This document shows, piece after piece, positions 1-9,248 of a DNA stretch of 64,000 nt. The translations under genes were made by a program, and so were the position numbers. Location: NCBI RefSeq assembly GCF_003121585.1, contig NZ_QEOO01000037.1, positions 248,001-312,000 on the forward strand. Direction: 5' to 3'. The DNA comes from Nocardioides speluncae. Its GTDB lineage: Bacteria > Actinomycetota > Actinomycetes > Propionibacteriales > Nocardioidaceae. Each line of letters opens with the position of its first letter. The first letter of the stretch is position 1. The notes below the pieces were generated by a model. It made no database searches, was not told the origin of the DNA, and saw only the letters and a program-made list of their open reading frames with translations.

Positions 1-273
1 GTCCTTCCCCAGCTGGAGGAGCTCGGCTTCTGCGGACGTGGCGAGGCCGCGTCGTTCGTCGCCGACGGCCACCTTGAGCTGGACGGCTCGCTGCCGCTCA
101 ACACGCACGGGGGACAGCTCGGCGAGGCCTACCTGCACGGCATGAACGGCATCGCGGAAGGCGTCCGGCTGGTCCGGGGCGCGTCCGTCAACCAGCCCGG
201 CGACGTCGGCAACGTCGTGGTCACCGCCGGGACCGGTGTGCCCACCTCGGCGCTGGTCCTGGGGGCCCGGTGA
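1..273 (+). CDS. Thiolase-family / lipid-transfer protein, C-terminal end (5' end outside window)
   Basis: Frame 1 is open from the first base to a TGA at 271-273 and encodes the last 90 residues of a thiolase-like protein. The text LPLNTHGGQLGEAYLHGMNG is the C-terminal signature of SCP2-type thiolases and 'lipid-transfer' proteins, which cleave or condense acyl-CoA or steroid side-chain CoA esters. The conserved GG of the oxyanion region is present. The following gene starts on the overlapping GTGA at 270-273, so the two are translationally coupled. The MaoC-like partner suggests a fatty acid or sterol side-chain beta-oxidation operon. Family assignment is fairly secure; substrate is unknown. 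Confidence 0.8.
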   Translation, partial: VLPQLEELGFCGRGEAASFVADGHLELDGSLPLNTHGGQLGEAYLHGMNGIAEGVRLVRGASVNQPGDVGNVVVTAGTGVPTSALVLGAR

Positions 274-1067
274 ACGCCGGCGACTGGGCGGCCCGCAGCC
301 TCGGTACCCGAGTGGTGTCGTACGCCGACCGCGACCCCATCCTCTACGCGCTGGCCCTCGGCGCTTCGCCATTGCGACTGGACCTCGTCTTCGAGGAGAA
401 GCTGCGGGTGCTGCCCACGTTCGGGCTCACCCTGGCTCAGTGGGCACCGGACGCGCTCGGCTCGGCGCGGGCCTTCGACACCGCGACAGCCGTGCACGGT
501 GCGCAGCAGCTGCGGGTGCTCGCACCACTGCCGCGCGCGGGGGAAGTCAACATGTCCGCACGCGTCAGCGCGGTCTGGGACAAGGGCGCGGCCGCGGTCT
601 TCGACGTCGAGGTCAGCAGCGACTTCTTCGTGGCGACCTGGTCCATCTTCGCTCCTGGGTGCGGAGGCTTCGGCGGTGAGCGCGGTCCCCGGGCTGTCGA
701 GCGCCCCGAGGGCGATCCCGACCAGGACCTGGCTCTCACGACGACGGCGCAGCAGCCGGCGCTCTACCGGCTGCTCGGCGACCGCCATGCCATGCATGTC
801 GACCCGGCCGCCGCGGCCGCCGCCGGCATGCCACGGCCGTTCATGCACGGCCTCTGCACGATCGGGATGGCCGTGATCGCCCTGGCTGACGCGCGGGGGG
901 TGCACCCCGCATCCCTGACCGAGCTCTCGGGCAGGTTCGCCGCCCCCGTCTTTCCCGGCGACACCCTGCGGGTCCAGGGGTGGAGCGACGGCGACCGGGT
1001 GGCCTTCGACGCAGCGGCAGACGGACGGCCCGTGGTCTCGGCCGGCCGTGTCGGCTTCGGTGGCTGA
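270..1067 (+). CDS. MaoC-like double hot-dog enoyl-CoA hydratase/dehydrogenase
   Basis: 265 aa, GTG start overlapping the thiolase stop by 4 nt. The length and two-part layout fit MaoC-like enoyl-CoA hydratase 2 proteins made of an N-terminal decorated and a C-terminal catalytic hot-dog fold. The C-terminal half carries the hydratase-2 region as GDRHAMHVDP (residues about 171-180), followed by PFMHGLCTIG, typical of the family. The usual motif is GDxNPxH, so the catalytic-dyad Asp and His are kept but the Asn is replaced by His. It probably hydrates 2-enoyl-CoA intermediates made in the same operon. The downstream permease gene overlaps its end by 20 nt. Confidence 0.8.
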   Translation: MNAGDWAARSLGTRVVSYADRDPILYALALGASPLRLDLVFEEKLRVLPTFGLTLAQWAPDALGSARAFDTATAVHGAQQLRVLAPLPRAGEVNMSARVSAVWDKGAAAVFDVEVSSDFFVATWSIFAPGCGGFGGERGPRAVERPEGDPDQDLALTTTAQQPALYRLLGDRHAMHVDPAAAAAAGMPRPFMHGLCTIGMAVIALADARGVHPASLTELSGRFAAPVFPGDTLRVQGWSDGDRVAFDAAADGRPVVSAGRVGFGG

Positions 1068-1800
1068 GCTGCTGCTCGTGGCCGGCATCGCGGGACTGGT
1101 GTTCCTGCTGGCCGCGGTGACACAGGCCGTGAGCGGCTTCGGGTCCGCCCTGGTAGCTGTCCCGCTGCTGGCCCTCGCGGTCGGGCCCGCCACGGCCGTC
1201 GTGGCTGCCACCCTCGTGAGCCTGCCGCTCACGGCCGGTGCCTGGCGTCGCGAACGTGCGCACGTCGACGTGCGCCTGGCCCGGGTGCTCACGGTCGCCG
1301 GTGTGCTCGGGATGCCACTGGGGCTGATCGCCCTCGCCCGTCTTGACGACCGGTCGCTGACCGCCCTGGTCGCTGTCGGGCTGCTCGTCGTGGTCGCCCT
1401 GATGTGGCGCGACGTGACCCTGCCGACAGGGCGGGGCGCGCTGTGGGCCTCGGGCGTCACGAGTGGCCTGCTGCTGACCTCCACCGGGATGAACGGGCCG
1501 CCGCTGGTCCTGTCGCTGCAGGGTGCCGGGCTGGCGCCGCGCCGGTTCCGCGCGACGCTCCAGGCGGTGTTCTTCAGCCAGGACCTGGTGGCGGTGGCAG
1601 CCTTCGCAGTGACCGGTCATCTGCACGCCACCACCTGGGCGGTTGCCGCCGGGGGAGTCGCCGGACTGCCCGCGGGCTGGGCGATCGGCAACCGGATCTT
1701 CCACGCCCTCTCGGCGGAGCGGTTCCGGGCAGTCGTCCTCGCGGGGCTCGTCGTGACTGCGACCGTCGCACTCGGCAACGCCGCCTTCGTCAGCGCGTAG
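1048..1800 (+). CDS. TauE/SafE family membrane permease (sulfite/organic-anion exporter type)
   Basis: 250 aa, very hydrophobic, with about eight predicted membrane segments in two similar halves. The N-terminal LAAVTQAVSGFGSALVAVPL matches the TauE/SafE repeat, whose characterised members move sulfite, sulfoacetate or other small anions. GTG at 1048 is taken as start; GTG at 1060 is an alternative. It overlaps the MaoC-like gene, so co-transcription is likely, but the family is broad and a direct role in the upstream CoA pathway is not shown. About 140 bases of non-coding DNA follow. Confidence 0.75.
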   Translation: MSASVAELLLVAGIAGLVFLLAAVTQAVSGFGSALVAVPLLALAVGPATAVVAATLVSLPLTAGAWRRERAHVDVRLARVLTVAGVLGMPLGLIALARLDDRSLTALVAVGLLVVVALMWRDVTLPTGRGALWASGVTSGLLLTSTGMNGPPLVLSLQGAGLAPRRFRATLQAVFFSQDLVAVAAFAVTGHLHATTWAVAAGGVAGLPAGWAIGNRIFHALSAERFRAVVLAGLVVTATVALGNAAFVSA

Positions 1801-1941
1801 CACCGCACCGTGCGGGCCACTTGCCGCCACCCGAGCAGCGAGGTCGAGGCCCGAATGTGTGCCATTCACCGGGACCGGCAGGGACGGATCCCTCAGGACG
1901 GCGTTCCATGGAACTGGCCATGAGGGTCGGAGGTGAATGAC

Positions 1942-2133
1942 ATGACGAACGAGGTCAAGCTGCTGCTCCGCAGGGAGCTGCTCCTTCTGGCCGGTCGCGA
2001 GGATATAGCCGCGGCGCAGGAGGCGGCACTGGTGCCCTACTGGGCGCCGTGCCCCGCATCGGTCGTGGGCCACCGCGCTGCGGCCCGCGCGCTGCGCGAG
2101 GCTGCGGAGCAGTTCCTGGCACCCACCTGGTGA
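1942..2133 (+). CDS. Small hypothetical protein (63 aa)
   Basis: I do not recognise this protein. ATG at 1942 is chosen because GGAGG at 1929-1933 sits about 8 nt upstream; the in-frame GTG at 1933 overlaps that Shine-Dalgarno. The product is Leu/Ala/Arg-rich with a helical N-terminus (KLLLRRELLLLAGREDIAAA), one Cys, and a C-terminal alanine-rich helix. There is no signal peptide or clear membrane span. It lies between the permease gene and a truncated acyl-CoA dehydrogenase on the opposite strand. Codon bias looks normal for the region, which supports a real gene. Confidence 0.5.
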   Translation: MTNEVKLLLRRELLLLAGREDIAAAQEAALVPYWAPCPASVVGHRAAARALREAAEQFLAPTW

Positions 2134-2149
2134 GCGCCCCTCTCCTGGA

Positions 2150-2605
2150 TCAGAGCGCGAGCTGGGCCCGGCGTTCGTGCGGCCGGCCGAAGAGCTGGCC
2201 GAGGGCGTGCGCCCGCTTGAAGACCAGCTGCGCGTCGTGCTCCCAGGTGATCGCGATGCCGCCGTGCAGCTGCACGGTCTCGGCGGCGATCCGCTGCAGT
2301 GCCTCGGAGCAGTACGACGAAGCCGCGGCGGTGAGGTCGTCAGCGTCCGGCGCGCCGGTGGCTACGGCGTACGCCGCGGCCCAGGAGATCGACCGGGAGG
2401 TCTCGACGTCGACCAGCATCTGCGCCATCCGGTGCTTGAGTGCCTGGAACGACGCCAGCGGCCGGCCAAACTGCACGCGGTCCTTGGTGTAGCCGACGGT
2501 CATCTCCAGCGCCCGCTCGGCCAGCCCGACCTGCAGCGCGGTGACCCCGATCGTGCCGGCCGCATGCGCATGTGCGACCGCGGCGGCGTCGCCGATCCGG
2601 GTCAT
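2150..2605 (-). pseudogene. Acyl-CoA dehydrogenase, C-terminal fragment (5'-truncated)
   Basis: Only the C-terminal domain of an acyl-CoA dehydrogenase remains (151 codons, against about 380 normally). Family landmarks visible are the helix DRVQFGRPLASFQALKHRMA and the ETVQLHGGIAITWEHD segment, which carry flavin and CoA contacts. The N-terminal and middle domains are missing: just upstream of the ATG at 2605 there is an in-frame stop, and the DNA then reads into an integrase-like frame. No 5' half appears at the far end of the island near 7200, so that half was lost rather than simply separated. Probably inactive remnant of the lipid cluster broken by mobile DNA. Confidence 0.75.
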
Positions 2606-2639
2606 GGTTCTTCACGGGGCCGGGAACCCTTCTGAGTAA

Positions 2640-2890
2640 CGCGGCACGACCCCAGCTACCGTTGACCTGGACGTACCCACGGTCGAAGAAGGCGTCGATC
2701 GCGCGAAGAGCGTTCTGTTCGCCTAGTCGTAGGCCGCCATAGCCGGCGATGCGGAACTTGGTGCCGAACAGCGGCAGGCGAACCAGCTGTTCGTCAGGTC
2801 CTTTCGGGCCGCACAGCTCATCCGCTGCCGAAGCCATGGCGTTGACCTGTCGGGTCTCGGGACGCAGGCGCGGGTCGACGTAGTGCGTCG
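2640..2890 (-). pseudogene. Tyrosine recombinase (integrase) remnant
   Basis: On the minus strand this stretch encodes text typical of the catalytic domain of tyrosine integrases. It contains RIAGYGGLRLGEQNALRA (GLRxGE is the Arg-I box; the Arg codon is at about 2727-2729) followed by DRGYVQVNGSW, the usual beta-hairpin after box I. The His-x-x-Arg and Tyr boxes are absent, because the frame runs into the acyl-CoA dehydrogenase fragment near 2640. The N-terminal part is not recognisable. The remainder of 2606-3081 holds no other gene that I can support. It is a dead relic of an element that integrated here, next to the left copy of the island's direct repeat. Confidence 0.6.
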
Positions 2891-3081
2891 CAGGCCCCTG
2901 TAGGACGGCCGTGCGGCCGATCTCCAGGCCGTCGAGGGGCCGATGCTCCGGCTGGTGCCACGTCTGTGAGCCCCGCCTGAGTGACGCTGATGTCGATGCA
3001 AGGCGCAGGTCAGCGGCACATTCCGTGCCGCCTGGGTTCAGCGAAGGTCGGCGTTGGACACGGATTCCGCGGCTTCGTGTA

Positions 3082-5468
3082 TCACTCTCGTGTATCACTC
3101 GGGCCAGACGATCTTGGAGGGGTGCGTCGCATGGACTTGCGCGGGTCCGGGAATCCCAGACTGAGGTAGCCGGGTGCGCGCTTGGTGAGCGCGGCCGCGA
3201 GGACTGGCACCTCGACGTCGTGGTAATCGTGCACCTCGGCGGTTTGCTTGCCCGGATGGGCTCGGAGGACGCGGCCGGCGTACTGGACGAGGCGTCCCTT
3301 GAACGAGACCGGACCTGCTAGGAACAGCGTGTCGAGTGCGGGACAGTCGAAGCCTTCTCCGACGAAGTGGCCCGTTGCGACCACAAGCAGCGGCGAATCG
3401 GAACCGGATGGGTCGAGCCGCTCGATGGCTGCGGCGCGCTGCTTGGCGCCCATGCCGCCCTTGAGGACGACCGGGTCCAGCCCGCGCTCGGCGAGTGCCG
3501 CGGCGAGGTGGTCGACGTGGCCGGTTCGCTGGGCGAGGACAAGGCAGTGGCGGCCGCGACCGAGTGCCTCCACCACGTCGGTGAGGATCTGCCCATTCCG
3601 TGCCTTGTCTTCGGCCAATGCGCGGTGGACGCCTGCGATGGCGCCCGGGACGGACAGATCGACTGGGTCCTCTAGCCGGAACGAGGTCGAGTGGACAACG
3701 AGCTCGGGGCGGGGCCGGTCGGCACTGGCACCTTCGAGGGTGTCGGGGTCGGCGTGAGTGAAGGTGTGGCGGACCGGGCCGAGCTGGAAGCCGATCAGAT
3801 CATCGAGGCCGTCGCGTCGGTAGGGGGTGGCCGTCAGCCCAACCCAGTAGCGGGCGGGGATGGCGCGGACGGCGGTCTCGAACGCGGCTGCCGGGACGTG
3901 GTGGCACTCATCGACGATGACCTGACCGTAGGTGCCCAGCTTGTCGGCGAGGTCGGTTCGGCGTGCGAGTGTTTGCAGGGTGGCGATATCGAGGATGCCG
4001 GTCAGCTTGGAACGGCCGCCGCCGAGTTGCCCCGGTTTGAGGCCGAGCAGGTCGTTGATCTCGCGGCGCCACTGGTCGGCGAGCGTCTTGCGGTCCACCA
4101 GCACGAGCGTGGAGACGGTTCGCTGGGCGATGACGGCACAGGCCATCACGGTCTTCCCAGAGCCGGGCGGAGCGACTAAGAGTCCCAAGTCGTGCGGCAG
4201 TGCCGCCTCCACTGCTTCCTGCTGCTGCGGCCTGAGATTGAAGGTCGGCGCGACGTCCAAGGGATCTCCGGTGGCTCGCTGATCGTCGACCTCGACCTTG
4301 CTGCCGGCTCCCTGGATGAGTCGCGTCGCCGTGTCGAGTAGTCCGCGCGGGAGGACTAGGTGGTCGTCGAGTGTCTCGTCGTAGGAGGTGATGATGCGGG
4401 GGACGTTCCACGTCGATTGGCGGCGACGCTGGCGGTCGTAGAACTCGGGGTTGTAGGTGGACGCCGCGTGCTTCAAGGTCGCATACAGCGAGGGGCTCAG
4501 CTCCGAGCCGGGAATCCGCACAGTGCCGTCTAGGCTGAGATGCACGATCGGTGCCGGGTTCGGCTGGGTCTTGGTCGACCGGGCGGGCTGGGCGCGGTTG
4601 ACGCGTGCCCCGACCGTCGGCTCTCGGAGTGCCGACGCGAGCGTCGTGACTTGCTTTGGGTGAGGCGCTCCAGGGTAGAGAGGTAGTCCCACTGGTCCTC
4701 GAACGGCTCCAGTGTGGCCAGCTCGAGAAACACCGTAGTGCCGAGCTTTCGTGACTTGCCGTGGAGCGGGGCCGCTATCAGGTTGCCGGGTCCTTGCCCG
4801 GGCAAGACGTCTTGGGAAGGGAAGAGCCGGTCGTAGCAGCGCAGGTCCATGCGGCCACGAATCGCGATCGCTTCGCGGACGAGCGCGGTCCCGAGCTGGC
4901 GTGCGGTGGCTGCTGGCACGGGGTCGGTGAAGAAGATCCACACGTGGGCACCGATCCCGGAGCGGGACACCTCCATGGCGGCGGGTGCGCCCACGGCCCG
5001 TGCTGCCTTGAGGTATGCGAGCGCGTCGAGCATGGCGGCCTGTCCGTCGAAGTCCGCGGCGAGCCAGCAGGTCTGGTCGCGGGGGAGCATCGGATAGAGG
5101 CCGATGTGGACGTCGCCGGTCAGATGCGCGGCGAACACCTCGGGCGTCAGCGGCAGGTGCCGTATGTCGGAGGCTGGTCGCCCCCTGCGCCAGCCACCCT
5201 CGACGGCGGGCATCCACCCCGACCTGCCGGTGCGGGCGTTGTCCCAGCGGACGGCGTAGACATCGCGTCTTGCGCCGAATAGCGCGGCGTAGAACTCGAC
5301 CTTGGCCTGAGAGGACGACCGCGTGTCCACCGGGCCCGGTGCCTTGTCGAACCACGCCGTCTGGGTTCCGCGAGCGGGAGCAGCCTCTGCGTCGGTCAGC
5401 TTGAGGAGCTTGCGCAGGCGCGCATTCTCGCTCCGGAGACTGTCCAACTCGGCTTGCAGATCACGCAC
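3082..5468 (-). pseudogene. TOTE-type primase-helicase (AEP primase + DEAD/DEAH helicase), single-base frameshift
   Basis: A large nucleic-acid enzyme read in two frames. From the GTG at 5468: a Leu-rich coiled coil (residues 1-25), then an archaeo-eukaryotic primase domain with CWLAADFDG (metal-binding DxD) and SRSGIGAHVWIFF (sGxGxH motif). From about 4660 the -1 frame continues: Walker A PPGSGKT, DECHH box, LTATPYRRDG, and the C-terminal helicase motif QYAGRVLRAHPGKQ, ending at TGA 3082. The junction reads CTCACCCAAAG where homologous text expects one more C, so a base is missing at 4658-4660; restored length is about 795 aa. Proteins of this layout are called TOTE conflict-system primases and are thought to act in defence. 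The gene follows the ATPase gene by 21 nt. It is a natural mutation or a sequence error. Confidence 0.75.
3087..3101 (+). repeat. Left direct repeat (att-like)
   Basis: CTCGTGTATCACTCG, identical to 7181-7195. It also overlaps the stop codon region of the primase-helicase gene, whose last codons are read through the repeat. Confidence 0.65.
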
Positions 5469-5489
5469 GGTGTCAATTCTGCCGGTCGG

Positions 5490-6965
5490 CTATTGGAGCA
5501 GCAGGGCAACGAGCGGGGCCGGGACCGCCCATACGTCTCCGCTCACGTCGAGGACGGATTTGGTGGCGAGAATGCCGCGGCTGTACTTCCCGGTCATAGT
5601 CCTGGCTTCGCCCTTCCAGCCGTGGCCGACCCACTTGCTCTCCAAGGGAACGGTGGTCACGGGGCCTGCTGGTGAAGGGACAGTGATCGGCGCGAGGTCG
5701 ACTTCGCCTTCGCGAGCGGTGCGGGCGTAGCCGATGGTGTCGCCGCTGACCCAGCGGCTTTCCTCAAGATCATCGATCGCGCGCGCCATCACTACCCCAA
5801 TGGCCATCTCGGTGAGCCGAGTCATGTCGGGCGCTGGCATTCCGGACCTTAGTCTCGACGGCAGGGACGCAAGAATCGGGTCGGTCAGGTATAGCTTCGA
5901 TTGCGCGCCCACGACGATCTTGTCGCCATCGCGTCGCGGACACCACAGGGCGGCGTGACTGGAGACCAGCCGGTTGAGACGGCGTTCGGCAACCGACCGG
6001 GAACTGTAGCCGAGCTCTTCGGCAGTGTGGGCGATGTTGAGGGGGCTCGTGGCGCGCTCCGCAAGGGTGCTCAGCAAGCGGGGCACCGAGTCTTGTGGGC
6101 CTTCGGGATCGACATCGGTGCGCAACCACGACTTGAGGTCGCCCAAGTAGTTGTCGGAGACCACGCCGTTGCGGGTGTGCTCGGCGACCGCGCGTGGGAA
6201 GCCGCCGCAGGTCAGGTAGTCCTGCCAAGCCAGGTCGTAGGCATCGACATCGAATGCGATGGCGTCGAGTGCCCTCGCGACTTCTGGGCTCTGCAGGTCA
6301 CTGACGTGCACAGCGTCGAGTGGGGGTGTTTGGCGGCGGGAAGCGGTCATGTAGTCGCGGAAGGTCATCGGCAGCAGGAGGCGGGTACGTCGTCCAGGCG
6401 TTGTCCCGGCCCGGCCGGCGAGCAGGTTTCCTTGGACGTCCTCGTCCGCGGCCCAGCGGCTGCCAGTGGCGATTACGGTGTCGCCGCCAAAGTCTGTGGT
6501 GTCCCGCGCCAGCTTGAGTGTTGCGGTCCAGCCCGAGACTCCGCTGATCTCGTCAAGAAGCCACACGCGGGGCTGGGGCTGGGGCTGGTCGAAGTCGATA
6601 GCCCGGGTCAGCTCGCGTGCGAGAACCAGGCAGCGTCGCACGTCTTGGGCGCTCATGCCGTCACAAGGGAGGTAGACAACCTGTCGAGGATCGAGGTCTG
6701 GCCGAGCGCACAACTCGGCAGCGGTGTCGAGCAGGGCAACTGACTTCCCGATGCGACGAGGGCCGGTGAGGACGATCAGAAGGTCGGTGATCGGGCCGGT
6801 GCGGACATCGTCGAGAATGCCGGGCCGATAGCCGAGGTCGTAGTCCTGGCGACTACGAAGGATGCGCTGGTGGGTGATCCATGCCGTCGGGTCCTCGCCC
6901 GCGCTTGCGGCTCGCCACCACGGATTCGAGTCCACCAGGTGCTGTCGCCGCTGATCGTCTCTCAT
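5490..6965 (-). CDS. AAA_14 / DUF4143 family ATPase
   Basis: ATG at 6965 gives 491 aa (an upstream start at 6992 would add nine). The N-terminal half is an AAA_14 ATPase: Walker A LTGPRRIGKS, Walker B PRVWLLDEIS, then a sensor-like IATGSRWA. The C-terminal third fits the DUF4143 region: a winged helix (AEELGYSSRSVAERRLNRLV) followed by a restriction-like fold segment ending VPLESKWVGHG. Family members are common, stand-alone and poorly characterised; some sit in defence or mobile islands. First gene of the island operon; the primase-helicase follows after 21 nt. Four direct repeats lie immediately upstream, suggesting regulation there. Confidence 0.75.
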   Translation of the reverse strand: MRDDQRRQHLVDSNPWWRAASAGEDPTAWITHQRILRSRQDYDLGYRPGILDDVRTGPITDLLIVLTGPRRIGKSVALLDTAAELCARPDLDPRQVVYLPCDGMSAQDVRRCLVLARELTRAIDFDQPQPQPRVWLLDEISGVSGWTATLKLARDTTDFGGDTVIATGSRWAADEDVQGNLLAGRAGTTPGRRTRLLLPMTFRDYMTASRRQTPPLDAVHVSDLQSPEVARALDAIAFDVDAYDLAWQDYLTCGGFPRAVAEHTRNGVVSDNYLGDLKSWLRTDVDPEGPQDSVPRLLSTLAERATSPLNIAHTAEELGYSSRSVAERRLNRLVSSHAALWCPRRDGDKIVVGAQSKLYLTDPILASLPSRLRSGMPAPDMTRLTEMAIGVVMARAIDDLEESRWVSGDTIGYARTAREGEVDLAPITVPSPAGPVTTVPLESKWVGHGWKGEARTMTGKYSRGILATKSVLDVSGDVWAVPAPLVALLLQ

Positions 6966-6990
6966 GGCCTCACCGTAGCAGTCTGGAAAC

Positions 6991-7104
6991 ACAGAACGGT
7001 ACGGGTACGGAGTCTGTTGACAGAACAGAGAGGTACGGGTTCAAGAGTTGCGATGCAACAGAACGGTACGGTTCAGGGCAGGCCAGCCTGACAGAACGGT
7101 ACAG
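6991..7104 (+). repeat. Four direct repeats (iteron-like) upstream of the AAA_14 gene
   Basis: ACAGAACGGTACGG occurs at 6991 and 7058 exactly, at 7091 with one change (ACAGAACGGTACAGG), and at 7020 as an expanded form (ACAGAACAGAGAGGTACGGG). Starts are 29, 38 and 33 nt apart. They occupy the promoter region of the minus-strand island operon, so they are candidate operators or replication/recombination iterons. Confidence 0.7.
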
Positions 7105-7134
7105 GTCTGACTCATGCCGACCGAGCGGCCAGGT

Positions 7135-7179
7135 TGATACACGTGCCACTGGCTACCAGTGGTGGGGCCTCATGTATCA
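7135..7179. other. Nested inverted repeats beside the right island end
   Basis: TGATACA at 7135-7141 is answered by TGTATCA at 7173-7179, and between them CCACTGG-cta-CCAGTGG (7146-7162) is a perfect 7-bp stem. The outer arms share the TGTATCA core with the 15-bp direct repeat, so this looks like a recombinase-binding region. It could equally be a transcription-factor site or terminator. Confidence 0.45.
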
Positions 7180-7180
7180 G

Positions 7181-7195
7181 CTCGTGTATCACTCG
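7181..7195 (+). repeat. Right direct repeat (att-like)
   Basis: CTCGTGTATCACTCG, identical and co-oriented with 3087-3101; it lies 49 nt before the thioredoxin-domain gene, which appears undamaged. Confidence 0.65.
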
Positions 7196-7243
7196 ACGTC
7201 GAGACACTGCTGCGCGGGACCGGGGTGCGGAATGATGGAACGT

Positions 7244-9205
<1,962 letters not shown>

Positions 9206-9248
9206 CGGGCCGGTGACCGAGGCGGGTCAGCGGCGGGTCAGCGGCTGG

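Larger units (their letters stand above)
3087..7195. mobile_element. 4.1-kb island bounded by 15-bp direct repeats
   Basis: CTCGTGTATCACTCG occurs at 3087-3101 and, in the same orientation, at 7181-7195. Each copy is preceded by a degenerate TCRTGTATCA unit about 12-13 nt upstream, so the shared block is nearer 27 nt. Between the copies is a two-gene minus-strand operon (AAA_14 ATPase, primase-helicase) with its own repeat-rich promoter region. A broken integrase lies just outside the left repeat and the acyl-CoA dehydrogenase beyond it is truncated. This fits att-type repeats of an integrated island or two tandem islands, one decayed. No tRNA target is visible. Confidence 0.6.

Noticed and set aside
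4655..4666. Programmed -1 frameshift in the primase-helicase
   Set aside because: The zero-frame codons ACC CAA AGC do not form an X_XXY_YYZ slippery heptamer, and homologous text needs one extra C, so a base loss is simpler.
7061..7230. Upstream extension of the thioredoxin-domain ORF through the island repeat region
   Set aside because: The added residues (TERYG repeats) only translate the iterons and the right island end; the family N-terminus begins at MNRLGAATSPYLLQH.
9215..9248. Tandem GGCGGGTCAGC repeats between the thioredoxin-domain and protease genes
   Set aside because: Three short imperfect units in a GC-rich gap look like local slippage with no further structure.
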